64,000 nucleotides of DNA from NCBI GenBank assembly GCA_021030905.1, contig JAGFMI010000022.1, positions 248,001-312,000 on the forward strand. The letters run 5' to 3'. The translations under genes and the position numbers were made by a program. This document shows, piece after piece, positions 22,258 through 32,867 of this stretch. The DNA comes from Pyrenula massariospora. Its lineage: Eukaryota > Ascomycota > Eurotiomycetes > Pyrenulales > Pyrenulaceae. The notes below the pieces were generated by a model. The model was given only the letters and a program-made list of their open reading frames with translations. It ran no database searches and was not told where the DNA came from. Position 1 is the first letter of the stretch. Every line of letters starts with the position of its first letter.

Positions 22258-23460
22258 TCAAGTGAGGTCTGAAGACTTTCCTCGCGCACGCACGAGGAAT
22301 TGGCTTCGATTTGTGTGATGGAAGGAGATAGGATGCCGCCTCCTAGGAGGCAGGAGTCAAAATTATTTACCATACGAAGTATGAGATTTATCAATCCACA
22401 GATGGAGGGGTACGAAGAACACGAGGAAACGCGGCCGGTATCGATAAGACTCAGCTGAAGCTTCCAGACTCGACTACGACAAGGCATTGCTGAATGAGCC
22501 CGAGAGGCAGCCTCGTGGGAGCCAATTGGCCAAGGTGCTCCGTCATGCATCAAAACATCACTGAGGCGTTTTCTAGCCAATAGCGCTGAGTGTGACAAGT
22601 AGGAAGCGAATGTAGGCGGCTGGCACAGCTTGTGGCTCGATAATTTCTTTAGTTAGTATAACTTTCTCGACGTGTAGTCGTTCGTGTAGTTGTTCGCATA
22701 AGCAAAAAGCAAGCTCTGCCGCAAGACGTTGAAGTCACGAACACATGACGAAAAACTCTAGTTGTTCATTTCGTTCAATCGGTTCCGCTTTTACGGAGCT
22801 TCCGTGCGGTGGCGCCCTTTATGGCGGCGGGGCAGCAAAAGAAAGTTCAGGACGCTGAATGTGAGACATTTCGCAATTACGTAGGTGTGTGACCTCGGCC
22901 GCAATCATCGAGCAATATAACATCAATGATCGATCGCCTGTTGCGGAGGATTCTCTTTACACTTCAGAATCCATTTCAGAGTCACCACGACGGCAAGATG
23001 GGCTGTTGAAGGGCAATAAGTTAGGCTAAGCGGTAGCTTCGGCTTACCCGAGTTCTATCTAGCGCGGTGATGTTTTGATTCGTTAGATTCTTTGTTCTGT
23101 TACCCCAGCGCCCACACTATCACTGTCCTATATCGTACTACCTCGCTACAGATACAGCACCGATCTGGAATAGATATTCCCACCGTCGTTAACACGTTAC
23201 AATGATAAGGATTTGAAACAGTAGTGTTCAGGGAGGGTTTCACATATAAATGGCGACAAACAGCTTTTACTACATCAGATATTTTCCCTCTTCGCCTCTT
23301 TCATCGTCTGAATAGGTCTGAAATCGACCTACAAACAACTGTCAGTCTATAGATAGGTGGGGATTCTGGCTAGGCGGAAATTCTCGCTCCAATCCACTGC
23401 GTCAAGCACTGGTTTGTCACCTTCAAAGCTGATGTTTCTAAATGCCAGATGAATATAGTT
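22258..23460. other. Intergenic, upstream of the STAND-N gene
   Basis: 1.2 kb between the STAND-N gene start and the 3' end of the HET gene. No coding region, tRNA or repeat that I can support. Confidence 0.5.
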
Positions 23461-26174
23461 TCAGATGATACAAATCGTACTCTCCCCATCTCTCTTCTCC
23501 CTTTCATCCTCCTCATTAACCCTTCCTGCCTCATCCAATTTCGGAATCCAATAGTACTGACCATCTTTGATCTCGTTATGTCCAGGTGCGGTGGTAATGT
23601 TCAGAATATCCTTCGGATCTCCGTATAACTTCCCAATCTTTGCGAGCCCAACGCGCCGATATCGCACCCCATAGTCACTTTCTTCACTGGCCTGCACAAG
23701 GAGACAGGTCAAATTCTCAGTATCTTCCCAGGCAGGGACGCAGAAGACTTTCGCTTCGGGGCCAAATATTGAAGGATGACTCGCTGGGCTGTCGAGGTAG
23801 ACGTTCTCGTACGCTGGGCCGGTGGGTTCGCCGTTTTCAATTATACGCCAATTGTAACGATTTGTCGTGTGGTTGGCAGTGCTCGCAGTTCGTTTAGCCT
23901 CGGAACTCGTTTCACTATTAAGGAGAGCGAGATAGTGAGGGTTGAAGATTGTAGTAGCAGAGATGGTAAGTAATGTCATCGCTACAAGCAAATACTTCAA
24001 TATCGGTGTTATCAAACTGGTTCTGATCAAGATGAAAAGAAAAATAAAAGATATTGTCCATAACGAAACTATAAGTACAGCCTTATCTGTGAAATGAGCC
24101 TTTGCTGTTAGCAAGAGAGAATCTCGATCCATTTTACACTTACATGTAGTCCAACAGATATGAAGTGGGTGGTACGTTGGTGAAGTAGTGCATTTGATAG
24201 GCGCTTGTCATTCCTGTCCGGCGAGCGTCTATGGTACGCTTGCGTCAAATTGATGTTACTGCGAGGCGATTTTTTGTCATTCAATTCGATTCTTCGAAGG
24301 ACGCCCTTAATCACAATATAGCCATCGGTAAGAAGTCCGTACATGTCTTCACCTCTTTTGTAGATCAAGCGAACCACTTTGACTTCAATGAGAGCTCCGT
24401 GTTTGGCGTCAGTAGGTTCTGGGAAACAGATTCCTTGGGGACTCTCCACCGAACCCCAAGAGAAGGAAGGCGCTCGATACAAGGGACGCCGAGTATCGTC
24501 CTTTGGCCGATTGTCCCGATGTGGTTGCCGCATGTGCCCAACACCTTCGTTGACATACCACAAGAGTTGTTGAGCAATAGATTGTTGCCACATGCCCGCG
24601 ATGTACCTATCCTCAAGGCCTTGGGACTTCATTGCCGATGCCATCTCTCGAGCTATGCCGGATAATGCAATCAACCTGTCCTTCTCCTCGGTGAGTTTCA
24701 TTTTCGTATAGACATCAACTATACGCTTCCAAAGTTCATAAAGATATATTCTTCTCAACTGTGGATCTTCGGGGTCGGCGGCCATTTCCTTCAACAGCCT
24801 TTGCGAGCTCTTCCTGCTACTTAGCCTCGCCATGCGCAGTTGCTGTCCTGTTTCGATATCGAAACTCTTCAATCGGACCCCATCGATCAATTCATTACGC
24901 TGCATTTGGTAATGAGGCAGCCCGTCTGGTCGACACTCCGCACGATCTGAATCCCGGCATTCAAATGCGATTTGGTCTTGGCAGAAATGTATGACTCTTG
25001 GAGCTAGGATTCGTTCTTGGAATACCCACGAGCGCCTGTTCACTGGTGCACTGTCGACATACGTGTCCCAGAATGACAGGTCAAGAATGGTGCACTTCAC
25101 TGACTGCTGTGAGCTGCTCAGTTGACGTAAGGTTGTTCTGGCAGGTGTACCACCCAGGAGTTCTTCCGTATTCAAATTTACTTCATCCACCCAAGCAACT
25201 TCATTGTCTCGCTTTCGATATAGTCCTCCATAGCTGTCATCTGATGCTGTCGCAGAGATGTTGAAATATGCATTTTTGTACACCTCATGCATCCGTGCTG
25301 CTTCGACGAGCCAATCTTGTCGAGAAGCCTCATCTTGGCCTTGAAGAATGCAAAGCGCATCAATCCATATCCATTGTATACCGAGCTCGGTAGCGAACGT
25401 GATGGCATCTCGGAATGTTGGTGCAAGTTCCTCCCAGGGTATGTAGTCAAGGAAGCCTGACAATGTCTGCGAAGTAAGTGTCGTGAGATGAGTTTTACCC
25501 CAACAGTGGCTGAGAGTAACATAAGCCCCTGCCATCACGGGTTGTCCATTCTTTCTCTCGCTTTTCTTTTGGGACACAAGCCGTATCCTTGGATTGTTTC
25601 CCGTAGCCTCGAGACATAGAAGGCGTGTTGGATATTTGGCGTTCGAAGGCGGAACAATTTTGCATTTGGGATGATCCTTCTCACATTCTCGAATCCATTC
25701 TCTAGCAATGTCGAATACTTTGGTATCCGAGGTATGATCACTTGCCGGCTTTAAGGGGGAGCGTTCGACGCTACTTCTATCTTTGGGCCGATATGCGTAA
25801 GTTACAAGATGATTGATGATGGAGGGAGGAGACTTGCCATTTTCTTTAAGAGCAAAACTTGCGAGATTGTCGACCCGACCTGCTATGTGAAAGTCTAGTC
25901 GATATAGGCCACGTCTATTAGGAAATGCCCTCAGACTAGCTGAAAGCAATCTTTCCTTGCCCAAATTCCGCCCTTCTTCGCCGGGCTGCTCTTTGAACTC
26001 GAGTTTCTGAACCTTGCTATTAAGGATGCGGCATATATAGCAACCTGTCGTTTTTGCTGTGTCCTTGAGACTTTCTCTGCTTTCTTGATGCCAGAATTCT
26101 AGCTGTAATTTTGACACATTCCCCTTCCGTCCATGATTGTAATACAAAAGTTCATGGCAGAGCTTGCACACCAT
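23461..26174 (-). CDS. HET-domain protein with predicted membrane hairpin near the C-terminus
   Basis: Exons 24260..26174, 24144..24203 and 23461..24086; introns of 56 (GTAACA/CAAG) and 57 bases (GTAAGT, GCTAAC branch, CACAG). 866 residues. The start MVCKLCHELLYYN is typical of HET proteins; upstream in-frame sequence looks non-coding. The HET domain runs from about 213 to 365 (AYVTLSHCWG, IQWIWIDALCI, MHEVYKNAYFNISATA). The C-terminus bears the usual end block (VYLDSP, FCVPAW, VRYRRVGLAKI). Between them, at about 659-706, lie two strongly hydrophobic stretches, AVLIVSLWTISFIFLFILI and ILKYLLVAMTLLTISATTIF. HET domains trigger cell death upon non-self fusion. The middle exon is the weakest part of the model. 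Confidence 0.8.
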
Positions 26175-27141
26175 GTCTTTGGCCGTTTTCAATTGAAAAG
26201 GACGAGAGAAGCATAGTATGACGGATCGACCAAATTTGAGGCCGACGGTCAAGGAGATGTAAGCACATTCTTGGAAAGTGGGATCCAATGAAAATCCCTT
26301 CAATTGCCAAAGCCGGTTGGATGATCGCACCTTTACATACAAGGATTCAAGATGCCCAATTATGAGTCGTGTTGATGACGAGGAGGGGATAGCTACAACT
26401 TACGAGAGTGGTCGAGCAACGCCTTAGTCAGGCTTGGAGGGGTGGAGATCAGCAAGGATTCCTGCCGAACATCTTGCTATCGGAATACAGATCAATACAG
26501 TAAAATAAAATGGGGGCGGTCCATTCCTTCGAGCAATAAACTTATAATAATCATCATCAATCCATGCTTTTGATACAGCTAATATGTATCGGTTTGTAAA
26601 GGCATGGATCATGCAAACTTTGGCGATGGGCATCCGTGGAATTCTACCATTTTCCAGGACAGACAAAGTGGAAGATTGTGACCAGATGTAGTAATCGTTT
26701 TGTTGCTTCCCAAAGGAATTACTTGCCTGTTTTGGGCTCTCCTTGAAAAGGCCGTGCGGCAGAACTGCCTGAATGTTGCATCTCATCGGGCGGTTTTGCG
26801 TCGTCGTTGCCTGATTCCAGCCCTCAGCCTTCGGCTAGGCTCCTGCATACGAAGCTCGAGCTCCCAGACTACAGTCAAGTCTCGATATAAGCATTAAGTT
26901 TTATTTCAATCGCAATTTCCTCACGGCAATCCGGCACTCCGGTTTTTGAAGCAGCAATCTCCACCATCATAGTCACAGTGGACCGAGGTCAATGAGACAC
27001 TGCTCAAGGCGTGCAGAATCGACTCGCTGATTCTCTTTGTCTTTTGGACATTCGCTTATATCGAGTTATAACAGAATAAGATATCCGCAAGACTATTGTC
27101 CTGCTTCGTGTTGCAAGCTGTGTGACACTGCAGGTGTAATA
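26175..27141. other. Upstream region of HET gene and NUDIX gene
   Basis: Almost 1 kb between two divergent starts. A minus-strand open frame of 120 codons (26424-26786) has no domain or splice support. I see no other feature. Confidence 0.5.
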
Positions 27142-27963
27142 ATGTCGATCACGTTCACTCTTCCGCCGCCCTATCCTGCTGTCGATGTAAGCTTGCCGTC
27201 AGACTTATGTTCTAAGGAGCAGCTACTGGCGTTCAGACCCTTCAAAGAATGGCTTGAGACAATGCAGAAATCTGTTGCACTGCAATCTCAACGACGACAT
27301 ATCTTTCACGTCAAGGAGGATCGGTATACCTTGCGATCGATAGAAATTCAATCAGTCGACTTCTTTGGAAAAAGAATGGGCTTTGTCAAGATGAAGACTG
27401 TGGTTAAAAATGCCAAAAATCCTCATCCATTGGCTGGCATTGTCTTCCTTCGTGGTGGTAGCGTCGCAATACTTATGATTATCCAGCCTGAAGACAGCAA
27501 TGAGCGACTCGTTGTCATGACACAGCAGCCGCGAATACCAGCAGGCAGTCTATCATTCTATGAGATCCCAGCTGGCATGATCGATGACGAAGGCACATTC
27601 ACAGGTGCCGCTGCGAATGAGCTTTTTGAAGAAACCGGATTAAAGGTTCCAGCACGCGAACTAATTGACATGACGGAATTGGCGTTGGAAAAGTCCGAAA
27701 CACTAGAGAGTCATCTTCAGAAGGCCATGTATCCAAGTGCTGGAGGCTGTGATGAATTCATCTCCTTGATGCTTTGGGAGAGAACAATGTCCCGTACGGA
27801 AGTCAACGAATTGAACGGCAAAATTCGTGGCGTGGAGAGCGAGATTATCAAGACGAAGCTGGTAAAGTATGAAGATCTGTGGCGAGAAGGAGCGCGTGAC
27901 GCAAAGACGTTGGCGGCTTTGGCTCTGTACGAGGGACTTACTAGAGATGGATCTCTCTCGTGA
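27142..27963 (+). CDS. NUDIX hydrolase, ADP-sugar pyrophosphatase-like
   Basis: A 273-residue intronless frame; I chose the ATG at 27142 because MSITFTLPPPYPAVDVSLP is a plausible native N-terminus, whereas the 105 bases upstream read as leader. The NUDIX fold is seen in FYEIPAGMIDDEGTFTGAA followed by ANELFEETGLKV. The box departs from the consensus: Gly stands where Glu is usual seven residues after the first Gly, and Asn replaces the Arg of the REUxEE core. The EE pair that binds Mg2+ is intact. The family hydrolyses nucleoside diphosphates linked to X, here probably ADP- or UDP-sugars by resemblance to AtNUDT14-type proteins. Cytosolic. Confidence 0.87.
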   Translation: MSITFTLPPPYPAVDVSLPSDLCSKEQLLAFRPFKEWLETMQKSVALQSQRRHIFHVKEDRYTLRSIEIQSVDFFGKRMGFVKMKTVVKNAKNPHPLAGIVFLRGGSVAILMIIQPEDSNERLVVMTQQPRIPAGSLSFYEIPAGMIDDEGTFTGAAANELFEETGLKVPARELIDMTELALEKSETLESHLQKAMYPSAGGCDEFISLMLWERTMSRTEVNELNGKIRGVESEIIKTKLVKYEDLWREGARDAKTLAALALYEGLTRDGSLS

Positions 27964-28656
27964 ATTTGAAAAATTGTGACACAGGTCGACCATCATAACC
28001 ATGGTTAACACCCACAATGCTTGGACAGTACTTGAAAATGTTGCGGTGACCAAAAAAAGTGGACACGCTAAAGTAAGCTTGGCCCCCGGGGCTTGGTCGT
28101 TGTCTAAGGGCCGCTACTATAGCTAGATCTGTAATTTTTTATCCAGCAACGATCAATCAAATGCTCAAAGATTTTGCTCAAATATAGATTGAACAAATAA
28201 TAATCACTTAATTGACCTGATCGTGATCTTGACAATTGAAATCAGTCAAATTTACAGCGCTTTTCATTTTCGATATTGTGCATTTTTGCATGTATCGGTC
28301 TTTATTGAACTGGTAGAGCAAACGCTGCGGGTTTGTATGAGGCTATTTTGTCGGTTGGTCTTGGCTGGCGATGGCTTCGGGCGGAGCCTGGAGTTGCTCA
28401 TGGTGAAGCTTATTCGGAGCTTTTAAGGTTGCGGGGCCTTTTGCGCCAAAGGGTCGTTAAGGCACCCTTGATAGGAAACCATGACATCCACATAGCAAAC
28501 ATATCTCGACGAGGCAGATAATTACGACATCCACACTTCTAATAGCACCCGCTAAGACTGACCGATTCTATCATATCTTAATAGCGATAGTCTATTAAGC
28601 CATACTTCCTAACCGACATGGGATGGAGAAGCCGACCTTGACCTGTGGTATTGCTC
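27964..28656. other. Intergenic, between convergent ends
   Basis: About 690 bases between the NUDIX and MSH5 gene ends, AT-rich around 28130-28290. No feature recognised. Confidence 0.55.
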
Positions 28657-31612
28657 CTAACCCCCTGTTTCAAGCATACCCCTCTCCATGTTCTCCTCCT
28701 GCAATTCTTGTGAACATGTAGTGATTGCCATATCCTCATCTTCTCCCAATCCATCCCCGGCCACGTCCTCCTCTTCAATTCCCACAACGTGCCGCAGTAC
28801 TCTTTCCCAATCCAAGTCATCTTCAGCCGGTGAGAAATCTACGCTCAAAAGTCTCCTCCCGCGTCTCTCCGCCTCCTCCAACCCCCGTCTCTCTTCGTCG
28901 TCCATCCCGCCGCAGCAAACTCCTACTAGATCCTCACCCCTGCTGGCAACCTCACCAAGTCTAGTCGCTCTCTCAACGACAACATCCGGTACTCCATTCA
29001 TCGAAGCGCATACCGTTCCAAATGACTCGCTGCTGCGCCCAGGAGTAAAAGTATACAGGTAGACAACCTGATCAGAGATCGCTGAAGAACTGGGATGCAG
29101 CGAGACGGCCATGTGCCCAAATGTCAGGCTAGGCGACTCACTAACGAATCCCTGCTCAAAGATCTCATGAAAATGTGTAGCAAGCAACACTTTCGGTGCT
29201 TTGTCCCGTGATCGATCAATAAAGTGCTGCAAGACGCCTGCACAGAGTCCCGCACCGTCCGCGGAGTCGGTACCCTTGCCAAACTCGTCAATGACGACTA
29301 GGCTGCGTGAAGTGGCGAGGGAAATACAATGAGAAATTTGCTGGAGGTCCAGGAGGAAAGCGGATTCAATGCGCGAGACTGTCTCCCGGGTGCTTAGCCG
29401 GGTGAGAATTGCATCTGTGAGGGGAACCACGGCAGAGGTGGCAGGGACAAAAGAGCCAATATGTGCGAGATAGGTGATGAGCGCGTGAGTCTTGAGATAT
29501 ATCGTTTTGCCAGAATAGTTGGGGCCGGTCAGTACCAATGTTGTCGGAGTAGAAGGCTCGGACGGAGAGGATGTGCCGCTCGCAAGGGTAAGGTCATTTG
29601 GAACGAATGACGGGACTGTCATCTCTTGGAGAAGATGTCGGCCGCCTTTGACGATGAGCTCATTGGACGTGGTAAATTGGGGCCGGATGAGCTTGTTCTG
29701 GCTGGCTCCTTGGGCGAGCGCGAGAAGCATGTCCAGCTCACCACAGAGATCGGAGACGGCGACTAGCATTCTTTCATATTCGAGTACACGTTGTGCGAGC
29801 TCGTAGGATATTTCGATCTCTTTCTCTGCATCCTGTTAGAACTATGCGTTTAGCAAGCGGATCTCACTTACCACAGATGGTTGCCCATAGGTCTCCAATG
29901 GTTTCATCCATTTCTTGCATCCTGTTGTCTTTGAAATAAACCTGATTCTGCGTAGTGAACATTCTCTCCCATGGATCTTCTCCACCGCTATAGACGGCTT
30001 GACCAGTGCTGTGATCAATGGGGACCGTAATGTGGAAGCCAAGTTGCGGAAAGTAGATGACATTCAAATTGGTATCCAAATCAGGAGGAAGAGTCCGACT
30101 GATGGCCTGGGCAGTTCGGCTAAGAAGATCGTCCATGCCGTCATAGACACGTCTGACATTGTCAAGCTCTTCGCTAACGCCATGATTCACGACAGTCCGA
30201 TGTTGCTCAATGGAGGCTTCAAGGTCAACAACATCATGAATCATCTTCCCCACAGCATGCAGATCAAATCTGTTCATGGTGTCAAATGCTTTTGTACGCA
30301 TGGGCAAGTCGCCAAGAACCTCTCCAAGCGTGTCTAAAATATCAATGATGTGATAGGCAAAAGCCAGTAAAGTTGCCCATACGCCGCTTTTGAAGGCTGA
30401 AGGTCCTTTATTCCCGCCGTTAACACCCTTGTGGAGATGGACCATTGTTGGCCGAACATTTTTTATTTTCGACATACTTTTTGAAAGCTTCTGCAAGGGG
30501 ATTGTGTTGTCTGCCCGCACAAGAACAGCAACGAAATCAAGCCTTTTACTAATCTCATCCAGATCTGTACTTGGTCGGAGGAAACACTGTCGCAGCCGCA
30601 CTTTTCCTTGGGGGGTGCGGGCTAAGTGCTGGAACAAGCCGTAGATAGAGAGATTCTCCTTGGCCCCTTGTGTACCGGGACCTTGATTGAATGCGTTCGG
30701 ATGTGACTCAGGTAAGAATATTTGAAGGGCAAGTAATGCATCCGCGTTGATGAACATGGTTCCCTTCAAGCAGCACATTTCGACTGATGTGACCCGGTAA
30801 GCGTATTGCGCTTCAGGATCTTCTGGCATGTATTCTGCCGCCTTTTTTCTTTGGATACAGGCAAGCACTGCCCCCAAACAGCCGACGCTTACCTTGCTTG
30901 TAAATTCGATCGAACTTGACAATCGTAGAAGCTTACCCTGTCGATCTGTTGAGCCTAGATCTACCGGGTTGAGTTCATCGGGGGTGTTTGATTCTCCTGG
31001 AACAAGAAATTGGATGTCGTTGTCTCGTTGTTGAAAAAGAGTGTCCACGCCGACGAGCTTATTCTTTGCACCTTCATAATTGAATTCTTGCGATGGTCGA
31101 ATCTCGATCTGGTAAGGAGTCTGTGGGCTTCCATCTGGTTCTCACTCAGCTTCACGTTCCCAGATGTGTCCGGTAGAATCTCACCTCCATCCACTAGGGA
31201 GCCAAGTCGGTTCCTCGATGAAGGGTTGCTCTGCTCCATGCGGGGTGAGTTCAGGAGTATCGTTGGCTGAATCTCGAGTTTTACTCTGAAGCTTAGTATT
31301 CTTCTAACCAACTTTATCACTTTCATTGCACTCACGTCTTTCAACGATCTCGAGTCCCCCAATTTTGACATCGTCCATGCAGCAGAGTCTCTCTTCTTGA
31401 GCAACGTAGTATGCACAGCCGACTGTTCCACGATCTTTAACATCAATAGCCATAAGGACGTGGTCCAACTCATCTCCTTCTTCCTGATGCTGGAGGTCAA
31501 CATCTAACGGACCTGTCTGGGCTATTGGAGTAATTGATCTTCGAGAGGGACGAGGCAATGATAGGACTGTAGATGCCCTTCTCCTCTGCCCTCGACCATT
31601 GATTGAGGACAT
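28657..31612 (-). CDS. MSH5: MSH5, meiotic MutS homologue
   Basis: Exons 31336..31612, 31185..31283, 29872..31140 and 28657..29825; introns of 52, 44 and 46 bases. 937 residues. The N-terminus has VLMAIDVKDRGTVGCAYYVA; the core has QMDETIGDLWATICEK equivalents; the MutS ATPase has Walker A TGPNYSGKT near 645-655, TRETVSRIESAFLLDLQQIS, Walker B SLVVIDEFGKGTDSADGAG and ATHFHEI. MSH5 pairs with MSH4 in a clamp that stabilises Holliday junctions and promotes meiotic crossovers; it lacks a mismatch-recognition role. The first two introns must use GAG acceptors to keep frame, while nearby CAG acceptors give stops. Composition becomes G-rich at the coding 3' end. Confidence 0.9.
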
Positions 31613-31858
31613 GATGAGAAAGAGGTGGTGATAGTAGCCCCGGAAGAAAAGCGTAAAGACAAGTGGAATTAGGAAGTAATGCCGTGATAGGAAAATCTTG
31701 GTCTCTTCGTCGTTGGTGATGGTTTTCACAATGCCAAGCCTGGCGGCAGGATGCCAGGCGGCCGCCAGCGTTGTGTGAGGCATGGAAATTGAAGACTCAC
31801 CCGAAGCCGAGCAATCGGAGTAATATTGGCAGTCATGAGATGCTTCAAGCTAGTCTTT

Positions 31859-32455
31859 TCAATGGCGAGCGGAGAGACTACTCAGGTCCTCTATGCTTCC
31901 CGAACTGTCTCCCTGCTTTGAGTCCTGGTGCTTCTGTGAACGGTCATCCAGATTCCCCGGCTCCCCGATAATGCTACTGACAATTTTCATCTTCGCTGTA
32001 GCTTTTTTGATTCTTTCATCAAATTCCGCCACGGCCTCATCGACGTTTTCTGTTGATAGATCTTGAGGGTTGGTTACGGCAAGGAAAGACTCGATGTGCT
32101 TTGCAAGCCGTGGATTTGTGGGCATAGGACACATATTTCGTGCTGCTTCAGTTAGGCAGCGTTTCCTATTAGGAAACATGTTAGGGTGTTGTTCTTGCTC
32201 GCTTCTTGCAGATCCAGCAGATGATACGGTCTCGGGCTCGCTCTGGATTCTGCTATTCCACAATTTGGCACGCCCATGAAGCTTCCCCATCTCTACGGCT
32301 TTCTCGAATCCCTTTTCGATGCCAAAGATTTTCCCTTCGACCCTCCCGGCTATGCGCCCATCTTTGAGTCCAAGGTCATATCCTTCCGTGAAGAACTCGT
32401 TCTCAAGATCCACAAAATCCAGTAGAGCATCCGCTTCGCCGGTCATCCTGCTCAA
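31859..32455 (-). CDS. LTO1: LTO1 (Yae1-Lto1 adaptor for Fe-S insertion into Rli1)
   Basis: A 198-residue frame. The deca-GX3 signature is clear: GYDLGLKDGRIAGRVEGKIF followed by GIEKGFEKAVEMGKLHGRA. The C-terminal half has NPRLAKHIESFLAV and NVDEAVAEFDERIKKA, typical of fungal members. Lto1 with Yae1 recruits the cytosolic Fe-S assembly machinery to the ABC protein Rli1/ABCE1, needed in ribosome recycling. A segment inside the frame (about 32171-32232) has donor-, branch- and acceptor-like sequences, yet removing it breaks the frame, so I keep one exon. A second Met nine bases downstream could also start. MSH5 follows 246 bases downstream on the same strand. Confidence 0.85.
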   Translation of the reverse strand: MSRMTGEADALLDFVDLENEFFTEGYDLGLKDGRIAGRVEGKIFGIEKGFEKAVEMGKLHGRAKLWNSRIQSEPETVSSAGSARSEQEQHPNMFPNRKRCLTEAARNMCPMPTNPRLAKHIESFLAVTNPQDLSTENVDEAVAEFDERIKKATAKMKIVSSIIGEPGNLDDRSQKHQDSKQGDSSGSIEDLSSLSARH

Positions 32456-32867
32456 TGATGGCGGTGGTGACCGAGATACCTAGACAGAGGGCTGAATAAA
32501 GCCAAATTATTTTACGGTTTTCAAAAAACGCCGTGGAGGATCGCCGCCTGGATTTTAAGCTTAAATTTCGAAACGGTTCGGGAAGCGGCGCCAAGATTTC
32601 CCAGGCTGTGAGCGTGAGTCTGACGAAGTGGTCACTGACTCACCCACTTCTATCCTCTATAATTCAGCATTGGTGTCCTGGTCAGCAGCTAGATTAGAAG
32701 TCAACCTGACCGCGAAATTGACGAAAGCTCCAGCATCATTGGTAAAATTTCCTTACGTTAAACCGCATGCGCCGCTTCGGACACTTTTGCAGGTCAATCG
32801 AGCTGTCTGGGCGTGTGCCCTTACCACCACCCTGCATTCTCGAGAGATATTTATTCCCTACGACCAG
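32456..32867. promoter_or_regulatory. Shared upstream region of LTO1 and methionyl-tRNA synthetase
   Basis: 412 bases between divergent starts of two genes that both serve translation. It contains the TGACTCA site at 32636. An in-frame extension upstream of the synthetase ATG exists but its sequence does not look coding. Confidence 0.5.
32636..32642. promoter_or_regulatory. Perfect Gcn4/CpcA-type site TGACTCA
   Basis: TGACTCA lies 226 bases upstream of the synthetase ATG; a partial TGAGTC lies about 20 bases further upstream. Gcn4 (CpcA/CPC1 in filamentous fungi) binds this heptamer to activate amino-acid biosynthesis and aminoacyl-tRNA synthetase genes under starvation. The match is exact; its use is inference. 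Confidence 0.5.

Noticed and set aside
26424-26786. Minus-strand frame of 120 codons
   Set aside because: No recognisable domain; lies in the divergent upstream region of the HET and NUDIX genes.
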